Source: Cichorium intybus (taxonomy: Eukaryota > Streptophyta > Magnoliopsida > Asterales > Asteraceae). Taken from it: 64,000 bases of DNA. The stretch covers positions 63,438,354-63,502,353 of the forward strand of contig CM042011.1 in the NCBI GenBank assembly GCA_023525715.1. Reading direction: 5' to 3'. The notes under the pieces were generated by a model that searched no databases, was not told the DNA's origin, and saw only the letters and a list, made by a program, of their open reading frames with translations. Position numbers and translations under genes: made by a program. Below, piece after piece: positions 1-9,597 of the stretch; position 1 is the first letter of the stretch; every line of letters begins with the position of its first letter.

Positions 1-1666
1 TGCGCCCTGGTCCTGGCGCAGTGCGCCCTCCTGGCAGGGGATCAGAAATGCTAACTTTTGTTTGGCTTGTCCGATTTACCTCAAACTTGAACCATAGGTT
101 CATAATGGTCTGAAAAGTCCTGGAAAATTATTAAATTGAGTTTTCGACTACTCGGGGGCACTGTAGATCGATACGAATGCCCCGGTGAAAAGTAAAACTT
201 GTGAAAAGATGATAAATGTAAAGTTTATCATCTAGGGATGGTTTATAGTTGCATAATATTGGACTATTATGTATTAGAATCAACTGAAATGATTATTAAC
301 CTATTATCATTTGGTATATAAATGAATATATAGGTATGGGACAAATGGTTGTGGTGCACGCAAAGGCAAGAAACAACCGGGATTTAAATGCAACTAGTAT
401 CTAGGTGAGTAATCTCACTTATATCACATATGATATGTGTTGATTGGACTGTTACAGGTTGAAACAGATTTGGGGGACGAAACTTGATAGTTTACAGATG
501 CGTTGAAAAGACAATACCATATAAGCCGTGAGTCTGCGATAGACAAGAACGGAGCTGTGAGTCAATAAAAAGGCAATACCTGATAAGTCGTGAGTCAATG
601 AAATGACAAGAACGGAGCCGTGAGCCAGAAATGATTATAAAATAAAATGTTCTTAACTGGTGCGGCCTATATGGCTATGATATTGGATGCTATATCCAAC
701 TGGTGCGGCCTATATGGCTATGATATTGGATTCTATAACCAAATGGTGCGGCCTATATGGCTATGATATTGGATGCTATATCCAATTGGTGCGGCCTATA
801 CGGCTATGATATTGTTACAGGAAAATGGTGCGGCCTTATGGCTATGATATCGGGTTATAATAACCAAATGGTGCGGCCTGAGGGCTATGATAAATATTGA
901 AACTGTTCTAGTGCGGCTTGTATAGCTATGACACATGGTGTGGCTTATATAGCCAAGATATCTGGTGCAGTCAGGTGTGACTATGAAACATGGGACAGAA
1001 ACGGTAACTGGAAATTTATATGTTTATTTTCTCTTATATACGTATGGTTTATATGGCTAACAGATTTGAGTTAGTTAATGTGCAAATAACAGGTTAGATA
1101 TGATAATTATCCTTGAAATTAAATGGTGCGGTCTTAGGACCATGATTTTGGGTTGTTGAATCCTAAACTGGTGCGGCCTATGGGCTATGATCTAAACGAT
1201 GAAACTGTTGGTGCGGCCTTAGGGCTATGATCTGAACAGGTTAAATATTTTGGGTGCGGCCTATATGGCTATGATATATGGTGCGGTCAACGATGACTAG
1301 GATTTGTGGGACAAAAACCGTTTGAGAGTTTAATTGTTATTATTCTCTTATATGTGTGTGGTGTTATTTGCAGATATGATTACTCACTGAGTTTTGTAGC
1401 TCATACCCTTTGTTAAATGTCCCTGCAGGTCAACATAACCCTGATAAGGGTAAGGATAAAGTCCGTGACTCAAGAAGTGGACTTGTAGATGCTGTCACTA
1501 GCAGCCCGGCTTATAAGGAGGTTATTATATTTGTATACTCCTTGATACACTTGTACCCGTTTTTATTAAAAATATACCCCTTTGTTTATGGTTTTAAGTA
1601 CTGAAATCTATGTTTTAAATGAAAAAATTTTCAGGGGTGTTTTTGTTTTAAAAGCTGGGTGTTACA
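1..1666 (+). repeat. Element 1 5' LTR (3' two thirds)
   Basis: Colinear with 7138-8804. It starts in the GC-rich cassette (gcgccctgg and relatives). A donor-like AG|GTGAGT lies at 404, and imperfect repeats of the type ggtgcggcctatatggctat fill roughly 653-1275. A CAG|G acceptor-like site ends at 1428, and the LTR ends in TGTTACA at 1666. A 64-codon open frame at 1410-1604 recurs in each copy of this LTR, but it sits in the LTR tail and looks incidental. Confidence 0.93.
1459..1484 (+). promoter_or_regulatory. Conserved stem-loop near LTR 3' end
   Basis: AAGTCC at 1459-1464 can pair with GGACTT at 1479-1484 around a 14-nt loop that starts GTGACT. The same six-base stem with a GTGACT loop, but a shorter loop, occurs in the LTR of element 2 (23695-23714). 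It lies about 200 nt upstream of the primer-binding site, where genomic RNA signals for packaging or priming usually lie. The role is inference. Confidence 0.45.
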
Positions 1667-1669
1667 AGT

Positions 1670-1682
1670 TGGTATCAGAGCC
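1670..1682 (+). other. Primer-binding site (initiator tRNA-Met type)
   Basis: TGGTATCAGAGCC follows the LTR end after three bases. This is the usual complement of the 3' end of plant initiator tRNA-Met in Ty3/gypsy elements. A second identical copy sits at 2485-2497 because of the tandem duplication. Confidence 0.92.
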
Positions 1683-2029
1683 GTGGTTTAAGTGAACTAG
1701 GTGTCTATAGAGTAGATTCCTGGACTTAAACCTTGAAATAGTAGACATGACATATAGTTAGGTGTATATAGTTTGATATTATACATATATAACCTAACTG
1801 TTGCCGACTTCTAACGTATAAGAAGTATGAGCATCGAGTATTATTGGAGGAATTTAGGGCTTGGAGCTTTTAGTGGTGGACCAGCCCTTTCTCAAGGCTC
1901 CCTTGAACGAGGGACAATGAGACAAGTAGCAGAAAATCCACATGACAAGCAATAGTAGCTGCTGTGGTCAGAGAAAGAAATTGGTGCGGTCAACGATGAC
2001 TAGGATTTGGGTGCGGCCTATATGGGAGT

Positions 2030-2799
2030 AGCCTTAGGGCTATGATCTGAACAGGTTAAATATTTTGGGTGCGGCTTATATGGCTATGATATATGGTGCG
2101 GTCAACGATGACTAGGATTTGTGGGACAAAAACCGTTTGAGAGTTTAATTGTTATTATTCTCTTATATGTGTGTGGTGTTATTTGCAGATATGATTACTC
2201 ACTGAGTTTTGTAGCTCATACCGTTTGTTAAATGTCCCTGCAGGTCAACATAACCCTGATAAGGGTAAGGATAAAGTCCGTGACTCAAGAAGTGGACTTG
2301 TAGATGCTGTCAGTAGCAGCCCGGCTTATAAGGAGGTTATTATATTTGTATACTCCTTGATACACTTGTACCCGTTTTTATTAAAAATATACCCCTTTGT
2401 TTATGGTTTTAAGTACTGAAATCTATGTTTTAAATGAAAAAATTTTCAGGGGTGTTTTTGTTTTAAAAGCTGGGTGTTACAAGTTGGTATCAGAGCCGTG
2501 GTTTAAGTGAACTAGGTGTCTATAGAGTAGATTCCTGGACTTAAACCTTGAAATAGTAGACATGACATATAGTTAGGTGTATATAGTTGATATTATACAT
2601 ATATAACCTAACTGTTGCCGACTTCTAACGTATAAGAAGTATGAGCATCGAGTATTATTGGAGGAATTTAGGGCTTGGAGCTTTTAGTGGTGGACCAGCC
2701 CTTTCTCAAGGCTCCCTTGAACGAGGGACAATGAGACAAGTAGCAGAAAATCCACATGACAAGCAATAGTAGCTGTTGTGGTCAGAGAAAGAAATTGGT
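2030..2799 (+). repeat. Tandem duplicate of LTR tail, PBS and 5' internal sequence
   Basis: Bases 2030-2799 repeat about 1215-1984 with an offset of 815 bp and only a few differences. The copy includes the LTR tail to TGTTACA at 2481, a second primer-binding site at 2485-2497, and the start of the internal region. The junction at about 1984-2029 lies inside the ggtgcgg repeats (shared ggtgcgg), which suggests template switching or unequal exchange within the repeats. Confidence 0.88.
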
Positions 2800-5700
2800 T
2801 GCTCACCCTGACTGATATTCAAGGTGAAAGAAAAGTAGCTGAGACTACAAGAAAAGCAGAAAAATATTAGTGGACGCTTCAGGAGAAGTTACCACGATTT
2901 AGGTCCAACCTTAAAGGGAAAGGACCAAAATGAAAAGAAGATGCAATGTAAGAAGTGCAGGAAAAGCACTCAGGAAATTTGTATAGTAGAGACTCTACCG
3001 TTGAAATGCTGAAATTGCAGAAAATAGGAGCAGATTGCTCGAGCCTGTTGGATGTAACGAAAGTGTGTATAGCGCGGAGCTACAGAACACTTTCCTATGA
3101 AATGTTCACATGTTAAATGTAGAATAATGGGTGATAGACCCATGAAAGAATGGGGAGGAAAGAAATAAGAAATGAACGGTCGAAAAGGACCAGTGGTACC
3201 ATGAGCATTCCAGCAGACTATGGAAGAAGCTCGTGAGGAAGACTGATATGGTCTCAAATATAATTGTTTTGAATATACTCCCCGTATATGTTATATTTGA
3301 TCCATGAAGCTGTGCTTGGGATCAGTGACTTTGATGTCTTGTATGAATATTTCATCAACGATTATGGATGAAATGTTGAAAGTAGCTATAGTAGATAGCC
3401 AGTATGTTCGAGATATTGAACACCTGGAAGGTAGTTTGCTTAAGATTTACCGGACCATTTTTCCCTATAAATCTGAAGCCGATGACTACCAATGAATCTG
3501 AAGCAATTGTGTGTATGAATTGGTTAGCGATGAATTATGCTAACATGAATTGTAGAAATAAGAACATTATGGTTCGAAAAAAAAATCAGAAATGAAATGG
3601 ATGAAAATCCACTATAAATGACCGTTGTTGAGAATACCGGTTATTTTCCTTTGATTTAACTCGGAGAAGAGTTAGTAATGGAATGATGTTGTAGTTGGCA
3701 TACGTGGTATGGCCCCAGCTAAATAAAGTAGTGATTGTAATGTACTACTTTAAATAAATTCTCGGATGTTTCTTTCGAAAAGAACTTCCAGAATCACCAT
3801 CAGATTGATGAGAAGAGTTTATGATTAAACTGGTTTTGGAGAGCCGTTTCAGTTACTTAGGCTCTCTATTGATTAGTATCTGCAGAGATAGTAGAGTGGG
3901 AAAATCGTTGGAAGAAATTCTTGAATTGGGGTCTCTTATGGCCGTATGGGTCATCGTGTGGAGCCCTATCTTGTTTGAAAAGAAGAAATACAAGTTGATG
4001 CATATGTGCATTGACTATTGAGAATCTGATATTCTCGTAACCAGATCGAAAATGAGATACATTTGTACCAGATATTGGAGTTACTTCACTGAGTTAAGTG
4101 ATATGTAAAATTCTCCAAGTATGAAATTTGGCAAAAAAAAGTTTGATTCCTTGGGCATGTTAATAATGCCAGAGATGATAAAGTAGATCCAGTGAAAATG
4201 ATGCTGTGATAAAATAGAAACCGCCTTGAAATTTGACTGAAATTAGAAATTTCCTTGGATTGGCGGGTTACTATAGGAGAGTTGTAGAAAACTGCTCTTT
4301 GACTATTGTTCTGTTGACTAAAGTTGACTAATAGAAGTGAAAAGTTTGAGTGGATAGAAAGACCACAGGTAACTTTTCAAAGGTTAAAATGAACCTGATG
4401 TGAAACTCTGACGTTAGCGTTGATGCTAAGCGGAGAAGATAAATTGGATTATAGAAACGCATCCAGAATTGACTGAAGGTGCGTGACATTACAGTAGCAA
4501 TTATGAATCTGGCATTGAAGCTTTGGAAACACTATTTATATGGTGTAAAGCTTACTGTTTATACGGATCATATAAGTTTGAAGTACTTAATTGATTAAAA
4601 AGGAAGTTGAATATGAGATAGTAAAGATAGATGGGTTACATAAAGATTTCGATTATAAAATCTTGTACCATCTCGAAAAGGCGGATGTGATTATAGATGC
4701 CTTGAATTAGAAAGAGTATCTTTTGAAAGATACAACCACATGCGTGAATGTGGCGAATTGATTACCCGAGTTGATTCGGGTAGCACAAAAAGAAATGTGC
4801 AAGTCTGAAAACGTGAAAAGTAAATGAATGACTGGCTATTGAAAGAAGCTAGTTAGAAACTCACAGTGATTGAAAACCCTTGATGGTTGTGTATGTGAGT
4901 TCCAAAGCAAAGGGAGATATGAAATTTACCCTTAAAAGAGGTATATTGGGGTAGATATGCAAAATACCCGGGGCAGTACCAAACTGTATAGGATGATAAA
5001 AACTATGTATTGGTAGCCGGGAATGAAGAAAGATATTGAAAGATACGTGAAAAAGTGTTTGACTTGTGTGCAAGTAAAGTCAAACCACTAGAAGCATACG
5101 GAGAAAATTTAGCCGTTGTTTGTCCCAGAGAAGAAATGGGACAATATTATTAAGGATTTTGCAATAAAGATTCCTTGAATACCGCATGGGTATGATACCA
5201 CATGGGTAATAGTAGACCGGTTGATGAAACTAGTGTAAATTCGTACCGACTAGTGAGAAGATCCAAATCAAAGAGTAGTGAAAATTCACATAGACAGGGA
5301 AATTCGTCTACATGAGTTACCGGTGTTGATTGCATAGGATCGAGATAGTAGGATTATTCCTAGATCTTGATATAGTTTCTAAGAATATTTAGTTCAAAAG
5401 TACTAGTAAGTACTGTATATGATTTACAGATTTATAAACAAAGCGAAATAATGATGCAGACTCTAGAAGATATGCTTTAAATTTGCATAACAGACTCTGG
5501 TGAAAGATGAGAAGATCGTCTATTTTTGGTAGAAGTTGTAAGAAATAACAACTTGCATACTAGCATCCTGATGGCTCGCGTGGAGTATTGCATGGAGTAC
5601 TGTGTCCTACTCCGTTTTGTTAGATTGAAATTGTGAAAAAGCAATTGGCTAGATCCTAGATTGCGGTACAAATTAAAGAGAAGATTTGACGAATACGAGA

Positions 5701-6190
5701 AATTTGAAAATGGCTAATTATTAGCAAAAGTGGTATGTGGATCACTGAGTAAAGACCGTTAAAATTTCAAGTGTGGAAAGATGGTGGTACCCAAGTAAAC
5801 CTTTGGGAAGATTAGAATATGTTTGGAACGAAAAGAAGGTTAAGTCCTCATTTACTGGGCTTTTCCATATGTCCCAAAGAATAAGAATTGCAGTGTACTG
5901 ATCGAAATTTCTTGATGAACTTCAAGATATTTATAATGTTTCCTATGGGTCTCATAGTTCTGAGAACATAGACGGATAAATTTCAACGAATACCTCATGT
6001 TGAAATTGAGGTATATGAGAGGTTAAGGTACCCGGGACAACCCAAGAAGGTGTTTGACCGGAAGATAAGACAGCTGCGAAATAAGAAGACTAGTATGGTA
6101 AAGGTGCTTTGGCAATACCATAAATGTTTCCATATGATGTGGAAAACCGAAATTGTAACGAGATAGAAATATCTCCAACTCTTGGTATGA
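2800..6190 (+). pseudogene. Degenerate gag-pol of element 1
   Basis: Colinear similarity to the element 2 gag-pol can be followed throughout, but stops and frameshifts are everywhere. Most of the gag core is missing: sequence matching the gag start jumps near 2820 to sequence matching the gag C-terminus. The zinc-knuckle region is at about 2995-3120, a protease remnant at about 3285, and an integrase zinc-finger remnant (CLTCVQVK-like) at about 5058. At about 4015-4035 the reverse-transcriptase frame reads C-I-D-Y, then a stop, and resumes downstream of the catalytic box. About 290 bp holding the active site are therefore gone, and the same junction occurs in element 3. RNase H similarity is visible at about 4559 (TDH motif). 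Confidence 0.88.
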
Positions 6191-6209
6191 TTTCGGGGAC
6201 GAAATCTCT

Positions 6210-6226
6210 TGAAGGAAGGGAGAATT
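6210..6226 (+). other. Polypurine tract of element 1
   Basis: Purine-rich tgaaggaagggagaatt lies directly before the 3' LTR. It is the expected plus-strand primer position and is closely matched at 28681-28695 and before 55947. Confidence 0.75.
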
Positions 6227-8804
6227 TGTAACGCCAAGACATGTTTTATTATGTAATTATAATAAAAGGGCAAATTGGTCATTTTACCTTATAAGGGTAA
6301 TTTGGTCTTTTGGACATAAAAGGATTTACTTCGTAATAATATTTTGAGTTGTGGACTTAAAATGTTATAAAAACTGATTTTTGGTCATTTTACCATAAAA
6401 GGGTAATTTGGTCATTTGACCATGTGAAGGACCAATTGTGAAGAAATATTGTTTACTTGTGGCAAAAACATAAGAAAAGAGAGTTTTGTTGTGATAAAAC
6501 TTGATTATGTGGCCAAAAGTTCAAGAAATGGAACTTAGGGACCAAAACTGCAAAATCTGAAAATATAAAATGAAAAATCCTCTCATTTTTGGCTGAACAT
6601 TTGAGAGTGATCGGGAAGAGGGTTTTGAGTCACGATTTCTGGAATTCATGAAGATTGAACAAGGAATTGGAAGCAATAGCTTGGGAATTTGATGTTATCA
6701 AGATAAAAGGTTAGTGATTGTTATTCTAGCCTAATTCTTGAACTTGTTTTTCATGGATGGACTGGAAAACTGTAATTCCAGTTATGACCCATGATATTGA
6801 TGCGATTTCCAAGCTTAAAACATGTTTATATGATAAGAACATATCTCAAAAACAGCAAAGTAGGTTGCTATTGTTGAAAATTGGGATTTTGATCAAGAAC
6901 CCTAATTCTTGCAATTGATTGTTTGAGTTTGTTTCTTTGGATTAAAACCTTGTATTAATGAAGGGTTTTAGCCTAGGAATAAACCCCATGTGATTAAGAA
7001 CTGGATTAAGGACTTAATAGGCCAAAACTGCTTGCTACAGTGCACAAATCGCGACTGATCAGGAGGCTGCCCAGGCGCCAGGCGCGGTGCGCCCAGAACC
7101 AGGCGCAGTGCGCCCACCTGGCAGGTGCCAGGCGCGGTGCGCCCTGGTCCTGGCGCAGTGCGCCCTCCTGGCAGGGGATCAGAAATGCTAACTTTTGTTT
7201 GGCTTGTCCGATTTACCTCAAACTTGAACCATAGGTTCATAATGGTCTGAAAAGTCCTGGAAAATTATTATATTGAGTTTTCGACTACTCGGGGGCACTG
7301 TAGATCGGTACGAATGCCCCGGTGAATAGTAAAACTTGTGAAAGGATGATAAATGGAAAGTTTATCATCTAGGGATGGTTTATAGTTGCATAATATTGGA
7401 CTCTTTTGTATTAGAGTCAACTGAAATGATTATTAACCTATTATCATTTGGTATATAAATGAATATATAGGTATGGGACAAATGGTTGTGGTGCACGCAA
7501 AGGCAAGAAACAACCGGGATTTAAATGCAACTAGTATCCAGGTGAGTAATCTCACTTATATCACATATGATATGTGTTGATTGGACTGTTACAGGTTGAA
7601 ACAGATTTGGGGGACGAAACTTGATAGTTTACAGATGCGTTGAAAAGACAATACCAGATAAGCCGTGAGTCTGCGATAGACAAGAACGGAGCTGTGAGTC
7701 AATAAAAAGGCAATACCGGATAAGCCGTGAGTCAATGAAATGACAAGAATGGAGCCGTGAGCCAGAAATTATTATAAAATAAAATGTTCTTAACTGGTGC
7801 GGCCTATATGGCTATGATATTGGATGCTATATCCAACTGGTGCGGCCTATATGGCTATGATATTGGATTCTATAACCAAATGGTGCGGCCTATATGGCTA
7901 TGATATTGGATGCTATATCCAACTGGTGCAGCCTATACGGCTATGATATTGTTACAGGAAAATGGTGCGGCCTTATGGCTATGATATCGGGTTATAATAA
8001 CCAAATGGTGCGGCCTGAGGGCTATGATAAATATTGAAACTGTTCTGGTGCGGCTTGTATAGCTATGACACATGGTGTGGCTTATATAGCCAAGATATCT
8101 GGTGCAGTCAGGTGTGACTATGAAACATGGGACAGAAACGGTAACTGGAAATTTATATGTTTATTTTCTCTTATATACGTATGGTTTATGTGGCTAACAG
8201 ATTTGAGTTAGTTAATGTGCAAATAACAGGTTAGATATGATAATTATCCTTGAAATTAAATGGTGCGGTCTTAGGACCATGATTTTGGGTTGTTGAATCC
8301 TAAACTGGTGCGGCCTATGGGCTATGATCTAAACGATGAAACTGTTGGTGCGGCCTTAGGGCTATGATCTGAACAGGTTAAATATTTTGGGTGCGGCCTA
8401 TATGGCTATGATATATGGTGCGGTCAACGATGACTAGGATTTGTGGGACAAAAACCGTTTGAGAGTTTAATTGTTATTATTCTCTTATATATGTGTGGTG
8501 TTATTTGCAGATATGATTACTCACTGAGCTTTGTAGCTCATACCGTTTGTTAAATGTCCCTGCAGGTCAACATAACCCTGATAAGGGTAAGGATAAAGTC
8601 TGTGACTCAAGAAGTGGACTTGTAGATGCTGTCAGTAGCAGCCCGGCTTATAAGGAGGTTATTATATTTGTATGCTCCTTGATACACTTGTACCCGTTTT
8701 TATTAAAAATATACCCCTTTGTTTATGGTTTTAAGTACTGAAATCTATGTTTTAAATGAAAAAATTTTCAGGGGTGTTTTTGTTTTAAAAGCCGGGTGTT
8801 ACAT
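6227..8804 (+). repeat. Element 1 3' LTR (complete, about 2.58 kb)
   Basis: Begins TGTAACGCC after the polypurine tract and ends GGGTGTTACA. The 5' part has a duplicated ggtcattttacc segment (about 6282 and 6384). The GC-rich cassette is at 7048-7170, the ggtgcggcct repeat block at about 7792-8420, and a CAG|G site before 8566. It supplies the complete consensus for the truncated left LTR. Confidence 0.93.
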
Positions 8805-9597
8805 TGGGATTGATCACTTTCTATACAAAGATGTTTTATGACATAGTGGAGAAGGTACGTAATATTGAATTTGAGATTTTATGAAGTATTCCGATTGCAT
8901 GGTTAGGAAAAGTCATGATATGTTATGATACATGCTTTATTTGCACATTTTCAGTTTATGATCCAAGTTATTATGTACTAGGTTGTGAATCTTTATGGAA
9001 ATGGTGAAATCACGACGCTAGAAAGCTTTGTGTATTGATTGTCAAGAAGAAAGCTCTACAACATAATATAAAATCATTTAAATCCCAAGCAAATGAAAGA
9101 AATAAGAATGTGGACGATTCTCGGCAAGTCCCAACGGGTGATGTTATGAAAAGACTTCTTGAAGAACTAAAAAAAGGAAAGAAATGAAGAAATAAGAACG
9201 TGGACGATTCTCGGCAAGTCCCGCTGCCTACTACTAAAGGGTAAATTTTATTGGTGCCAATGCTTTGTTAAAGGTACATTGAGGTCATCCTTGACATGTA
9301 GACCAAAGGAATATAAATCAAGTTTTTGTCTGAAGATCACAATGTGTTGGATTAATGAAATGGAACAAGTTCCCACAGTAAGTGATTGTAAATAAGATAA
9401 ATGAGTGGGACTAATGTCACAGTCACTAAAACGGGACTCTTTAGTGTGGTGGAGTGGCTTATATAGCCTTACTAGAAAAGAAAAAAAAATCTCGATAGAA
9501 TTGGGATGAATTGGTGAACCATTCAAAATCCAAGTTTGTCCAAACCGCGAACTTGAGAAATTCTTTGAAGATTTTTTTTTTAAAATTGAAGTAAAGT
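8805..9597. other. Spacer between element 1 and next LTR
   Basis: No convincing gene. A direct repeat of about 45 bp is present: agaataagaatgtggacgattctcgg-type sequence near 9105 and again near 9190, each followed by caagtccc. The rest is AT-rich and unassigned. Confidence 0.5.

Larger units (their letters stand above)
1..8804 (+). mobile_element. Element 1: non-autonomous Ty3/gypsy LTR retrotransposon, 5' end outside window
   Basis: The window opens inside a 5' LTR; position 1 corresponds to about base 912 of the 3' LTR at 6227-8804. After the 5' LTR come an initiator-Met-tRNA type primer-binding site, a tandem repeat of the LTR tail, a heavily broken gag-pol and a purine-rich tract. The two LTRs differ at only about 2% of sites by eye, so insertion was fairly recent, while the coding region carries many stops and large deletions. 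The element therefore could not have encoded its own enzymes when it moved. The base after the 3' LTR starts TTGGG; the matching target-site copy would lie left of the window. Confidence 0.93.

Noticed and set aside
653..1275. Regular repeats with spacers, superficially CRISPR-like
   Set aside because: The repeats are imperfect, spacers are repeats too, they sit inside a plant LTR, and no cas genes exist.
1669..1690. tRNA-like sequence TGGTATCAGAGC
   Set aside because: It is only the 3' acceptor complement, i.e. a primer-binding site; no cloverleaf is present.
1410..2419. Repeated 64-codon frames (also 8547-8741)
   Set aside because: They lie in the LTR tail and recur only because the LTR recurs; no sign of protein-level constraint was visible.
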